In this document: positions 38,801 through 52,240 of the stretch, piece after piece
How positions within the stretch are numbered: the stretch's first letter is position 1
How the letters are laid out: each line of letters starts with the position of its first letter
NCBI RefSeq assembly: GCF_040807025.1
Contig: NC_090942.1
Location: 194,550,247 to 194,614,246, forward strand
Reading direction: 5' to 3'
Source of the DNA: Struthio camelus
Taxonomy: Eukaryota; Chordata; Aves; Struthioniformes; Struthionidae
DNA length: 64,000 nt
The notes under the pieces: generated by a model
The model's input: only the letters and a program-made list of their open reading frames with translations
Database searches by the model: none
Told to the model about the DNA's origin: nothing
Made by a program: the position numbers and the translations under genes

Positions 38801-41800
38801 GGGACAGTGCAGCGGAAAGTCCGTGCTGGCTCACATCTGGCTCAAAGATGTGGCCTCATCTTTTCCTCTGGGGATGGAAGCTGCCAAATGTCTTTCCAAA
38901 GCAGCGTTTCAGTGTGTGGACCTTTGGCTAAGGGGTGAAATCTTACTTGTTTTTTCCAGGTTAGCTGAACACATTGGTTTATGGATGAAGGCGCAACTAA
39001 TAACTTCTGTGGGTTTTTTCCTACTAACCTAAATGTAGGAATATAGATAGTGTTGTTCCATGGCCTTAGTACAAGGGCATGACGTTCAGGAACATTTATC
39101 TGGTGTTTCTAGTCCCAAATGCTTCAGTATAAGCAGCAGACCTATCACAACAGACTGCTCAGCAGTAAAATAGCGCTGGGAGAAGTTTCTTCCCCTTTCA
39201 CATAATAAATATGAAATATCAGTTCAGTTTATATCCTGAAGACTGTAGATTCCTTTAAATTTTGTATCTAGCATAATGGTGGAAGTTTAAGCCACAACCA
39301 TCATATTATGCTTACGATCTAATTATGCAGTTACTCAATGGACAGGACCATTACAGACGTCCATATTTATAAAAATGTTTTACCCGTGCCATCTGTGGCA
39401 GTTTGAAAGAGTAAATAATCAAAAGATTACTTGAAAATGCAAGTAAGTTATAAATCCTAGGAGAGTTCTATCTTTATATCTCACATTTTAAAAGACTGCG
39501 ATACAAGACTGCAGCCTATTGTTTCAAGATGATATATTCCATTATCAGTGCTGATAAACGCCTGACTTTGTGGCTTTTCGGCTAGAATGAAACAAAACTG
39601 CTCCTGAGATATGGATTCTGACAGGCTTCTGTGAGTAATCACGAGTTCCTTGATATATATTGCAATCTATGTCTATTTCAAAACTGATTAACATTTCTGA
39701 ACCTAAGTTAAAGTTCATACTTGACATTTCAACAGTGTCAAGGTTACATTAATCAGAACTCGAAGATATGCAGTTTTACTGACATGCTGGTGACAGTGAA
39801 AATATAAACCACTGAGAAGTAGCCTGCTGAAAGTTAGAACATAGCCTGGCTTTTGGAAGCAGATATACAAAAAATGGCTTTCTCCCACGGACACATGTTC
39901 TTAGGTGGTGTAGTTGATATTTCCTAAAGAGACTCTTGCTTAAGTGACTCAGGACTTTGCTGAGTTACAAGTCCTGCAATAAGTTACTTGGAAATCATCC
40001 TACCTGTGAAACATTAACTTACTACATATGCAGAAAATCTCTTGAAACAGTTCAGATAAGCACCATTTTTAAATGTACCCAGTCCAGATATTTTCAGACA
40101 ATGAATCTTAGCAAGCAAAAGCTTTCATTTCAATTGCCCTCATGAAAACAGGCAAAATTTATATTTGGTGGTGACTTTAGGCCGTATGGCTGTCTGTTTT
40201 TGTAGTAGAAATAAGAAACTGGAATGAATTGGTTATGTTTATGTTGTTTATCTTTGCTTTAGGTAGGTCAATGATAGTCTTTACACATTTCAAAAGACTG
40301 TTAATTCAGCCTAAATGAAGGCTATTTAGATTCAATCTGAAATGCATCAGATCTAATACACAAGCCTTTTAAGAAATCATGCTATTATTCATTCTGTAAA
40401 ATAAAAACCTAAAGCAAGGATAAGTAGTAGTGTTGTTTTAATAACACCTAGTATCTGTGGGAAGAAATGGTAGACTGTGTTTCTGTAGATGGGTCTTAAT
40501 TTTTCCCAACAGAAATGTCATTTCGACCTTCTGGGTGTGGCTCAGTGGAGCTGATCATCAGTTTTAGGCAGAGAGGGAGTACAAGCCAGCTTGTAAAGTC
40601 GTGTTGGAGCTGCAAGTCTTTTGCCGTGTTTTCAGCCTGGAGGAGACCACCTAGTGAATGAAGTGAAAGTAAATAAAGAGGATCTGGAGAGAATCAGCTG
40701 CCAAGGTAGCTAGAGAAAAGCTAGGAAGGCAAGAAGCTGGGATGGAAGAAGGGTTGGACCGTATTAGTTTCTTTCCCCTTTCTAATTTAATTTTTATATT
40801 TTTCTGCTTGCTTGGTGTGAAAGTCATCCCAAGTTGGACTTCTTTGGCAAGAGTATAAAAACGCCTACTACTTCCATTTACCTCTGAATGTGGTGCATTG
40901 TGAGCTAAATACTGATCCATTGACACAGAGACCTGGATTTGATCTAATGTCTGGAAATCATTAGTGTCCGTCTCATAAACTCTCTTTGATTCCTTTTCAC
41001 ATTTTTTCCCCTTTCTTCCCAGGACACTTTTTAATGTACTTTTTGCTATATCAGACAAGCATTCTTTAATCATCACACTAGCGGTTGTTCCTATTTAAAC
41101 CCAGACTGCTCAGACTCTCTTTAAAATATCAGATCTTTCTTAACCTCTAAAGATACAAGGATAATGAAGAATCTTCTGTCTTGCAAACAGGTGGCAACAG
41201 ATGTTGCTTTGAGATCTTGAATACCAGTTCACTTTGAAAATAGAAGCATACTGCTGTAAACCAAAGGGAGAGGTGATACAGTTTTCAGTGAGCTTGAACA
41301 GCACATAAACTAGAATGAAAAGCAAATGTTGACACATGCCTGCTGTCCCAACAGGTTTAAATGTAAATTCACAAGTTACAATCAGATTTTTCATTGCAGC
41401 CTGTCTCCAAATATCCACAAGTAAAACCAAGAAAGCAAGTACATCTTTAACAAAGTCAATCAGTCTTTCAGATGGATAATGGAGGCATCATGGGTAAAGA
41501 TAGGAGGCCAGAAACTCATTCAAGGTAACATATAAAATTTAAGGTTAAGTAAGTGTCAAATGTAGGCCTCCCAAATCTTAGGTCAGTGAGCAGCCATTGA
41601 ACCAGCCGTCATATGGAAACACTGTTAATATGAATAGGTGTAATCATGTACCTCTTCATTATACTGAATTTGGACTACAGAGCTATCTGCTTGGCATTTT
41701 TGAGGCAGACCCGAAGTTACACCGTGTGCAACCTGAGCTGATGGGAGACTGTGTTGATCACAAGGTAACATACATGGTTTCTCAAGGCAATTTACCATGT

Positions 41801-43384
41801 TGTGCTCCTTGCTGCCATAATTAAATGGCATTTTTAGCCTAGTTGTGCAAAAGGCATGCCCTAACTGAAAGACAGGGCTAATTTTCTCTTCTTTCCTTTG
41901 TGAAGCTCTTCTTGCAATAATAAATAGTATCCCATGGTTCAAAAGAGGTCATAGCTTCTTTCATGTAGAAAGCTTATGTATGCTTGTTTAGATCAGTGAT
42001 TTTCCACCTTTCTTGACTGATTGACTCCTAGACTGCTGAGTGGCATAGCTAAGCTTGTTTTGCTTAGTTTCCTTTTGTGGACCCCTTTGTGGACCCTATC
42101 CATGATATCTCTTAAGTTTTTGGATCACAGGCTGTAACCCATTGGAAGACAATTGTAAAAGAGTGAATTTTTCAGTTGAGAAGCCTGTAGGTTAGAACAG
42201 TTTTGTTGCATTTGATGAGTTTTGTTAAGGACATTCTGTTCTCTCTACGTGCAAGGAACAAAAATCATATGTTTCTGGCTAGAAGAGAAAGCAAGGAATT
42301 GATCTGCCATACAGATCAGAAAGAGGATTTTGAAAAGATCTCATGAACTGCAGTAACACTTGGAGCCATTGTGGGCCGTCTTTTGCATATGTAAAATACA
42401 TAATTCCTATACTTTAAGTCTGTTGTGCAAATACGAATTTAGAGGATTAAATAAATGTGGATTATGTATCCTTTTCGAAAGAGTTATTAGGGTGTAGAAT
42501 ACAAGATCATATTCAACCACGCTTTCAAACTGGATCTTTCCACAAGCAATTAATAGCTCCACAGATTACATGTCATTGAACAAACAGTACTTTGCAGCAA
42601 GCTACACTCCATAATGTTCGCAGAGACAGAAGCATTTAAAATCAGCTGTGGACTGGAATGAGTTTTAAGTTGGCAATGAGCTGACTTCAGACTACGTGTT
42701 CCAGCTACTCTCAAGATATCTGTTAAGGGAACACATGCAAAACATTGCACAAAAGTTCCCACCATACACTTTTGCACTTCAGCCTTCAAGTTGCAGGAAT
42801 CTGAGAAGTTTTTTCCTTTTTTTCATATCTTACCATTTCAGAAAGGGGATGCTCAGCTGGCTACCTCAGGAGAGGGTGAACAATTTCATGAACTGTATCT
42901 CCATATCTCTCTGCCAGTGCAAAGAGAAGTAAACTTTCTCACTCACAAAATTTCCCTGGGGTAGCAGGAATGGGCAGAGGGCTCACAGCCCCGGTGACAG
43001 CCTTGGCACCTCCCAGGAGTTTCTTATTTGAGGAGTGCGGCAGCATTATGTAGTGCCACGTGTTGGTGCCTGCACTTAGGGCGCATGGTGGAGGCACAGC
43101 AGCGCCTGGATGTTGATGGGAATTTTACCATCTTTGGGAGTGCAGCGCAGCACGGTGACTTGGCATCTGCTTTGGATACCTGAAGAAGAACCAAGGCAAT
43201 GAGATACCACAGTGCAAAAATTGTAGGATATCTGCTATAGCTGAGCCCATCAGGTATGACTTAGCACAACTGAAGTGACCCTCTGGCACGTCCCAGTGAT
43301 GGGGGTGCTCCAGAAGTGTCCTAGTGAAACCCGGGGCAGATTCTTTATGTGCTGTCAAATAAGAAGTGTCAAACGGAAGAGTTT

Positions 43385-43800
43385 TGTAATAACGTCATTG
43401 CAAAGTTAATTTACGCATGCAGTTAGCAGAGGACACGTGAAGGTGTAGATTGCATTTGCATGTGCAAAGAATGAGTCAGAATGCCTTTCTAGCTGTTGCC
43501 CGTTATGCATGTCTCACACACATTTGATATTTTTAATTTAATACTTCACCTTATTGTTTCCTTGCTTATTTTAATTTTCTGAACTACCTCAGTGTGAAAA
43601 CATGTCACACAAGGTGCCGATACTTTTTATTTATGTAAGATGCTTAAATTATACTTCTGAAGTTACTTATCCAGCATTTTATTTATCTTGCAATCATAAT
43701 TATTCAGTACTTCTTCCATCCGCTTTGATTTAATTACGACTGCAGAGATAGCAGTCATAGAGATAAGTCTCTTCAGGTTCATCTGTTGCACAGAGGGCTT
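43385..43800. promoter_or_regulatory. Candidate conserved non-coding element, LHFPL6 intron 2
   Basis: This is unique AT-rich sequence with dense factor-like motifs: aacgtcattg, two octamer-like atttgcat cores near 43,450-43,465, atgagtca (AP-1-like) near 43,471 and several TAAT cores (aatcataattattc, gatttaattacgac). It has no repeat or coding signal. Conservation is not testable here. Confidence 0.3.
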
Positions 43801-46800
43801 TCTGCCTTTTGTAATGGGTTGGGTTGACATCTGACAGTTAAATGGAAGAGAATTTTTGTCTCATCTATTCATGGCGGTTGGTGTGATATCAGGCATCCGG
43901 TGATGTAGCTCGGTTCTCACATGTGCAGCAGACTCTCCCCGGCTGTATGAAAAGGACAGGTGAAATAAATTATAGAGTTGCCAGCTGTTTTTAACATCCT
44001 TGTTTAGCTTCATAACCTAATCATGTCAAGTTTCTGGGATTTCAGGCATTTTTCTGTGGATGTCTTCTTCAAGCTTTTCAACAGTTGCCAGAAAGAACCT
44101 CATATTAAAGATATTACTGCTTAAAATTCAAGAGCGCTTTCCACTTGCTCTCTAAGGCATGGTTTTTGACACAGTAAAGGTATTTCTTATCATGCTACTT
44201 TATTTAATACAACCTTTGTGATGCTATAAACAGTGGTGGAGTGACTGGAGTCTGCACTCCTGTCAGTTTAAATTACGCTCTCTTATACACCTGGTTACTG
44301 CCAGGACGATGTCATTGAGTCCAGTGGGATTTCTCCAGGTTCACTCGTAGTGCTACTGAAATCCAGATATACACCTACTTGCTTTCTGTGGTGCACAAGC
44401 ACAACTCTATTCCTGTAACCAGGACAGCAATTTGACCCACATATATCTTTTTTTTTTTTCCTTAGACTTGTGAGTATTCTAACTCTTCGCAGGCATAACT
44501 TGGGTTTTTAAGCTCAATGAAAATAAAATATTAAATTAAGAACTGAAAGTTTTATCATTGAAAATATCTATATTGCATGCCCAGAAAAGTAGTAATTTGT
44601 CATTTTAGTTGTACAGTGAATTGACATATATCCCATGTTTTTTGATTTAAAATGGCAATCCGTAAGGACAAGATTTTGAAGGGAGCCTAAATGATTTTGA
44701 GAATGATGTTGCTGTGGTTTGAAACCCTAGCTATTTTAAATTCCTATATTCCTGTGTGGAATGGTCCATATTATATCATACTTTTTCTTACTAAGCAGTG
44801 CCTGTCTGTATAAGCAATGTCCTTAAAATCAGTGCTGTGACTTGGAGCCAATAAAGACTTCCAAAAGTGTGCCTAGTTTGTCATTTAAACAAGTACACGT
44901 TTTCATTAATTTAACAATGGGTAAACTCTCTGTTCATTTAGGTCAAAACATTGGAAAAGCTCCTGGATTTTAACTTAAAACAATGAAGAACCTACCTGAT
45001 TTCTCAGTGGTTTCTAATGTGATGTGAATCTGGTCTGTCTTAATCTGCATCATAACACTCAGTTACCTACTGAGAAATAAAATGCACTATGATTAAAATG
45101 GCAGCTCCCAGAGGGAAAGACAGCAAAACGTATTTAGTGAAGGAAGATATGAAAACAACGAAGGAAATGCTAAAATTTTTTGGAACTTTAATATGTTCAC
45201 ATTTGTTTCTCTTTTCTTGGTCAGATATTTTTCTGGTGCTTTTATTAACAAGTGACTGCTGTCTTACCTCAGTAATATCAGTGTTTTGGCCCCAGTTCAC
45301 AGACAGCAATATACCCTACCCAACACCCAAGGACTGTGTGAAAGCCACATGAAGAATGGATATACTCCTTCAGATGGCAGGTTTTTGCTGCTCTTGTGGG
45401 AGCTCTGTGCTAGCTCTTATATTTTCCTGGGCCCGCTTATCTTCATCTAGCTCCTATGTGAACTGTTGTAGTTACCCCATTGCCAAAGGTTTCAAATGTA
45501 GCATGCTGCAAGGTGTCTCTGGCTGCTGTTAGACTCCTCGCAGAGTGCCCTGCTCCTCAAGAAGAGGATGAAGGCCCTTTTGCATGTCGATTTAATGATG
45601 AACTGAATAGATCTGAGTTAGCAGTTAGCAGGAAATTAAGAACACATGGTTGGAGTAGGGGGCTTCATGTTTGAGGCTGCTGAGAAACCCAGCTTGGGGC
45701 AGGAGGCTGGGACACCTTTGACAGAGCAGGAGAGAGGAATTCACCTGAGGAGACCATTGAGCTAACGTGGAAATGGGTGGACAGTCACTGAGGTATGGCC
45801 AGGTGGTGTGCTGGCTGGCTGCAGCAGGGTCATGCACAAGTGAAAGACCAGCCTTTGGGATGTGTGTTTGAGCTCCTGACATCCAGATCATCAGCCCTGT
45901 CCTCTTGCATTCCTCCTGCAGATGGATGGTGGGCTGGCCACATGGTAACAAGAACCAATTTCAAGCCCAGCTCAAATATGCTGAAGTGGCAAATCGATGG
46001 CTGTGAGGAATGTATGCAGAAGCATGGTTTTGTGCTGCTTGTGCTCTTCAGAGAAGCAGGCTGATAGGCAAGCAGACAAAGAGGGCTACTGGAAAGTAAA
46101 TGAAACATAGATACCCTTATGACTGTTTGTAGAGCAGCTGCGTTGGCCAGCCAGCTCTCTGGTTCTGCAGGGAAGAGAACACCAAAGGTCTGATGCCAAT
46201 CATTTTAAGAGAGCAGGAAAGAACTTGGTTTCACTCTGAGTAACTTCATATTCCAAACTTGCTCAGAGGCTTAATTACTCATCCTCCCAAGTTAAAAGCT
46301 TAATTTTGGCTGTGAGGAGTAATAATTCTGGGAGGAGTAGCCCAAGCAATTAGTTGAAACTGTGGATGAGTACAAGTAGTGAAAGGCTTCCCAAAATGAT
46401 ATCTTGATACTCTTTTCTGTATTAAGCAAAATATTGCGAATGATCCTTAGCTCTTTGCAACATTCACATACACCTAGGTTGCAGTGCTCCTTTAATTTGC
46501 AGCACTTCTGCTATCAAGTTTATTCAAATTTCTACACTACATACAATTTTTTTGCCCAGATACCTTCCTCTCCTGTTCCCAAAACACTGGATCACCTCAC
46601 AGTGCTGTAACATCCTCTTACTGAAGACATAAAATTAAGAACATATTAATAGATTTTTGGATATCTTTGAACAGTATTTAGCAACTAGTCATAAGGATGA
46701 GCCCAAAGACTGATGATGGAGATGAAGCATTGTGTTACCAAAATGCCTACAGCATCCCCCGCATGCTGCAAACCCGCTGATAATGAAGAGCTTAGCTCTT

Positions 46801-47289
46801 TCTCTTTCTTTGCCAGCCAAGGCTGGCTCTGAAGTCCTTCCTTGAACAAGGTATTCCATGTATTAGAGCTTTACTCTCTCTCTCACCTGTCTCTTCAATT
46901 TTCTATTCAGGTGCTATTTGCACTTGGGATCATATGACAGGACAAGTTACCAGCTGGTATTTTAGTCTAGTTCCACCAATCTTATTGGAAGCTTTTAGTC
47001 TGGATGTGTCCACACCTGCATCTGCTTCACAGGGTCTCATCTCCCACCATCCGCAGCATCTTTTCCAGTACCTACAACACTGCTTACTAGTCTAGCTGGT
47101 TCACTTTCATTCTACTTCTACATATCACCCACTGGCTGCTCTTCTGATGTTTCTCCTAAATCATTCCCAAGATGTTTAAAGGTACCTTCACTTTGACATT
47201 ACTTCTATCGCTTTCCCCTCACTGATTAGGACTGTAACCTGCTTTTGTACAGTATGCTGCAGTTTATAGCATGTTTCATCATTTTCTGC

Positions 47290-47375
47290 CTTCTTTAAGA
47301 TGTAAGCACCGCAGGCCAAGCTTGTGTGTCTTAGTATACTTCATAGTACTTCAGAGTACGATAATGGTCTTCCAG
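47290..47375 (+). mobile_element. Possible MIR/CORE-type SINE tail relic
   Basis: The run ctttaagatgtaagcaccgc, then aggccaagcttgtgtgtctt, then agtatacttcatagtac resembles the tail of an amniote MIR-like SINE (a GATTGTAAGCTC.. GGCAGGGACTGTCT.. type ending). Weak and judged by eye. Confidence 0.3.
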
Positions 47376-48714
47376 TAGTTCTCACATTCAGTTCTTCCAT
47401 TCAAGCCATTTATTGCTTGAAGGACCATTGCAGTAAATAGCAAAATTTACTCTAACAAAGAGTGGTTGTGTGAGGATCCCTGAGATCCTGGTACAGCGGA
47501 GAAACCATAGTTATCACCGCACCACAGTGGGGAATTGTGCTAGGTAGCAAGCTCTGTGGTCCAAAAGGGTTACAAGGGAGCCTCATCTCCCACACAGCGG
47601 CCTACTGCTGAGCCCCTCTGCTCCCTTGATAAGATGATGCCAGATGTGGCCCTGTTATGTGAAGGCACTTGAGATGCTTTCACCAGGCCTGAGGACTTCT
47701 GCCAGATTCAATGTTTGCCTGTGCTCTAAGTGTGCCGGTGTTAATAAGTCAGCATGGCTTGAGCAGAGCACAAAAGAGCCTTTGGCAAACAGACTTGAGA
47801 ACCATGTTAATATTCTCACAACAGTGATGCTCTTCTGAAATCACGAACCGTATGTCACGATCAGTTTAAGCCAGGATAACCAGGCGATGGTGTCCCAAGA
47901 AGGTGTCCTGCTCTCCCAGCCCCACTTCTTGATCTTGCCTGAGCTCTGGTCTTCCACCACACTGCCACCACGTTTTTGTAGCTGCACCATGAACTACTCT
48001 TTCCAAAAAATGACCTGATGTAAACAAACAAACAAAAAGGTATTTTTAGCTGGATCAATTCCCTGATCTGATTCCTAGCATGGCTGCACAAACGTTTGTG
48101 CTGGCATAATTGAGAGGATACTGTGGGAGTGGGAATGAGCAGTCGTGGACATGAGGAGAAAGCCAAGAGACTGTATGCCTTACCAAAAAAGGCCAATGTA
48201 GTCATAGCTTAAAGGCTTGACCAAACCACTGAAGTCACTGGGAACATCTGTGGAGTCCTAAAAGGACTGAAATTTAAGAGTAACACTAGATTTAAGGGCA
48301 GGTGATGATGAAATGTGCTAAGTGAACATTTTCAAACAGGTGAGGAAACCAGAATGATCTAAGAAGCAGTAGCTGGAGTGACAGAGCAAGAAATGTAACA
48401 GCGTCTTGATAATTTTGTGAGGGTTTGTTTTGTTTTTTAATGGGCATAACACTACCATCAAAAAGCCCAATAGATTCTGTCCCGTAGTCAGATTTTTCTG
48501 AGTACTCAGTGTAAGTGAGAAGTACACAGAATAAACATGGTTGGGTGCTTAATTGTTTAAAAGGAAAATAACTTATGTTATAATGCATTTTTCGATGGCA
48601 GCCTTTAGGCTCCCTGCCTTTTAGCATTTTTGACTGAATCCTCAGTCACTGCTCAAGGCTGCAGAGCATTGTCATTATTCGGTGGCTAATGCAGAGATTT
48701 CAGTAATCCCTAAG

Positions 48715-48752
48715 GAAAAAAAGAAAAGAATAGAAAAGAAAAGAAAGAAACC
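48715..48752 (+). repeat. A-rich (GAAAA)n low-complexity tract
   Basis: A purine-only run of GAAAA and AAGAAA units. Confidence 0.8.
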
Positions 48753-50309
48753 TCTTGCTGATGAGATTTCCAAAGCCGGAGTTTATGCACTGTATATTTA
48801 ATGAGTGCAAGCGAAGCAGTTGTACTGTTTCTTTCCAGGATGGTCTTACTCAGGACTGCTTGTTAGTGAGATTCCTGCACCTAGCATTTAAACAACACTT
48901 CATGGAAGGAAGAAAATAGATTTGAAATTTAAAGTCATGGATGTTTCTAATACAGTTTTTTAAGTTTAATTTTGTATGTAATCAAGATGCAGGCTGGCTT
49001 CCTCTGCAAGAGCTAATGCCAGAATACATCACACTTTTATCTGAGAGCTGATTTTTACTTAATGCCTGCAAGTAGGTTGTGAAAATTTGAGGCTTTTTCT
49101 CTGCAAAGTGTGCATTCATAAAGAAGGCATTTTTCAGAGCACTGTCAGCGGAAGTGTGTTTGTTATTATGCTTGGCTGCTTTATGATGCTGTTAGCATCC
49201 TCTTCACACATCGCACCAGACTGATCTATCATGTCATGTTAGTAGCTTCACTACTTAATCTGCCTTGTATTCATGTGTAATTTTAAACTTAAGAGGTGGT
49301 CCTCCAAATGCAACCATCTACTATTTGTGGCTATAAAACAAAGAACAAGTTTACCAAGCATTGCAATACTGAAAATCTGTTGTTTACAAAAGGGAGAATT
49401 GCAGAGATATCTCTGTTTCCAGGGACTTTGATCCGCTGGAAGCTTTCTGTTTCCAAATAATGGAGCAGAGGCTTCAGAAATCTTACCAAGCTGCAATGAA
49501 TTCAGTTGATATCCCAGACAGAACTAAATTCACCCAATGTGTATTACTTAGTGCCACCAATTAGGACCACTGCTCTCCCAGTGTCTGCAAACATGACACC
49601 TCCTTCCAGAGACCCAGTGGATTTCATCTCTCTCTCTCCTAAGGCACATTGCAATGTAATTCATTTACACATCTTTCCCTTCAGTCTGCTGTACATTGGC
49701 TGGCTTCTCATCTTTGATGGTGCCAGCTCACTATATAATTTTAACAAGAACATAAATACCCCAACCACAAGACCAAAATTATAGGTGAAGTTCAGTGTGC
49801 TCTATTTTAACCTTCTCCTCCCGTCTCTAATTTGCCATGGGCTGCTGAAGTTAGCTTCTTCCTTATGGCTGCCTATCAGGAAACCAGTGCCCACGATCAC
49901 TTGTTTTTCCTATGGAAAACAGTGGAGCACAAAGGGAAACTCGTGACCTCACTGACAGTGATAACAGTACAGAATTGGATCCTGATATGCAAGGAAGCTG
50001 ATGTGGAAACTTGGCAGCCAAACAAGAAGAGTCCAACTTTCAACCCCCATACCAAATTATTCAAACACTTAAATGTGGAGTTGTTTTTGACACATGCACA
50101 GTTTCTCACACTGGAGTGGGTCATTTGTTGATTGAGAATAGTTATCTGGTATTTGTGTATCCTATACTTCAGCCAGGGTTACAACCCGACTGCAGGGAGA
50201 TACCACTGATCTGCTTCAGTCCTGACATACTGGACACAAGCAGTTTTAAATGCTTCATGATGACATCTTTGAGCATGCCATAAACACAGCAGAGCAATGA
50301 CAGTCCAGA

Positions 50310-50650
50310 AATAGGAGACCTCACTACTCTCAAAGCCTGTTCCAGACCCTCAGTCCTTTGATGGTTAGAAGTTGTCTTCTAATCTCTAGGCTGAATTTAT
50401 GTATTGTTAGTACATATTTATTTGTTCTTGGGCCGGTATTGACCCCTAGCGTAAATAGCTCTTTTCCCTCTCTGGTGTCAATTGCTGTGATGTATTTATG
50501 TAGACAGCTATCATATCTCAACTCAGACTTTATTTTAATAAGATTAAAAAAAATCAAGATTTTTTAGTTCCTCTTACAAGATAGGTTTTATAGTCCTCTA
50601 CCTCACGCAAATAGTCCTTGTCGCAAAGTTATACACACTGTTTTTGATTT
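50310..50650 (-). mobile_element. Ancient CR1-type LINE fragment, minus orientation
   Basis: Recognisable blocks are gcctgttccagaccctcagt, ggttagaagttgtcttctaa, tcttttccctctctggtgtc, acagctatcatatctcaact and tttttagttcctcttacaag. They follow the order of the reverse-complemented CR1 3' region (the frame encoding the TRLDR-type tail and beyond). It is too decayed to encode anything. Confidence 0.6.
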
Positions 50651-51334
50651 TGGCAGCCTTAAGCTCTTTAGGTGTATGGTTTCAGCCATCTGTCTAGGTT
50701 CTTTCCTGCATTCAGTAAAGTGAGACCGTGATCTCCAGTGGGTGCCTGGTCTCACCTGTCCTAGATCCCACCTGTATGAAGATGGGTTAAATAGTCTGCT
50801 TGAGGTGCCTCTGATCGCTATGGAGAGAGCCAAGAGAATCAGCTCATATAAGATGCTTAACAGATGGCTAAGGCTTGGTGAGATGAATCCTACCCTCTCT
50901 GAACAACCTTATTTGGTAGCAATCATTGTCATGTGAGACTGGAGGGGTTGATCAGTGAGTCTGTAAATGATGTCTCTGCCACATATTGGTGTGATTCTCC
51001 TCCTTCAAGCCAGGTTTGTAGGGCATGAAAACACCTCCCAATTTTTTTTGGGACCACTTCAATGACACCATGGCATAATCCTTTATCATATGTTATGCGC
51101 TGCTGCACTGAGTGCTTCCCATGGGACAACTTTGGAAGGAAGTGGTTGCCTGGTCTCCATGTAGAAAGCCCGTTTCTGTGATTAATTATCCTGCTGCTTT
51201 TCACACCTCAGATCATTCCCATGTAAGAGCATTCTGTCTGATGAATGCCAACTCTTGCACTACCAGTTATGCCTTACTCAGCATCAGGGCCTGAATTACT
51301 AATTTTCTTACTTATGATTCAAGATCTTCACTGG

Positions 51335-51560
51335 ATGGCCGCATGCCTGTATATTTAAATAATGAGGGACCTTGTGCAATTGCATTTGCTCACATGGATA
51401 GCGACAGCATCCTTTATTCACTACTTAAGCTTAGCAATTAAATGTGAAACTCTTGTCTGCACAGCGAGCCTCTCTAAACACCATGCAGCATTTAACTCCC
51501 GTTCTGGATTAAGCAGACCTTTTAGGAGACCAACTCCATGGGGATGAAATTGTCCCATGA
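51335..51560. promoter_or_regulatory. Candidate conserved non-coding element, LHFPL6 intron 2
   Basis: Repeat-free sequence with clustered motif-like words: tgtatatttaaataatgagg, gcaattgcatttgctcaca, cttagcaattaaatgtgaa and tggattaagcagacc. A 61-codon open frame crosses it but has no recognisable domain. Inference from composition only. Confidence 0.3.
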
Positions 51561-52134
51561 ATGAAAAGATGTGCTTGAAAAAAAAGACTCAAGTGTGATG
51601 CCTTGCCAATGTACTTTGTTAACTTCTTGAACAAGTGTAGCTGAGTTTCAATTATGTATGATAATATCTTCTAGCCTGCCAGTAAACATACTGTAATAGG
51701 TTTTCTAAAAGTAATGAAGTCCTAGAAATACAAGACCTTGCTCCTAACATAAATTATAGCTCTGCTGAGAAGTAGGATGGGTCCCTTTGGAGGTGAAGGG
51801 ATTGGTGAGTTCTTTAAATATGTGTGGATTAGCAAAGTGAGAATTAATGAGCTATTATTATTTATAAAGGCAACGTCTGAACAGTCTTTCCTCATAATTT
51901 ATATTTTCCAAAATCTGAATTTATTTTGCTCTTACACAGCTAAAGCTTTAAACTCATAATATTTTTTCTATTTAACCAAGATTCATTAGTATTTAAAATG
52001 AGGTCTCCATTTTGCGCCAGAATAATAATTCCTGATTTATGTTCTGCTTTTGCATATAACGGGCCAAGTTCCTACTTAAAACTGATGAAGCCCCATTGCT
52101 GTCAAAGAGGCTTGTAGCAGTTCAGAGGCAGAAC

Positions 52135-52240
52135 AGGGCAGCAGGGTAGATGTATGAGAGCAAGATTCAGTTTCCAGCTCTGCCAGAGATTTGCTTTGTG
52201 ATCTTGACCAAGTCACCCATGGTGGAATTTATCCACATAA
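52135..52240 (+). mobile_element. MIR-like SINE relic
   Basis: The sequence agtttccagctctgccagag, then atttgctttgtgatcttgac, then caagtcaccca matches the MIR core (CCAGCTCTGCCAC.. TGTGTGACCTTGGGCAAGTCAC) in order and spacing. The flanks are too decayed to set edges. Confidence 0.6.

Noticed and set aside
40651..41076. Minus-strand 141-codon lysine/serine-rich frame
   Set aside because: No recognisable domain, no splice context, and a length within chance expectation for 64 kb in six frames.
42000..42160. Segment resembling an ancient repeat (ttttgtggacccctttgtgg and similar)
   Set aside because: It recalls an old amniote repeat with a 'CGGACCCCTTTG' phrase, but I could not assign a family or edges, so it is not listed as a feature.
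45067..45352. Overlapping 80- and 87-codon frames on opposite strands
   Set aside because: Mutual shadows of one AT-rich segment. The plus frame starts like a transposase fragment by eye, but nothing further supports it.
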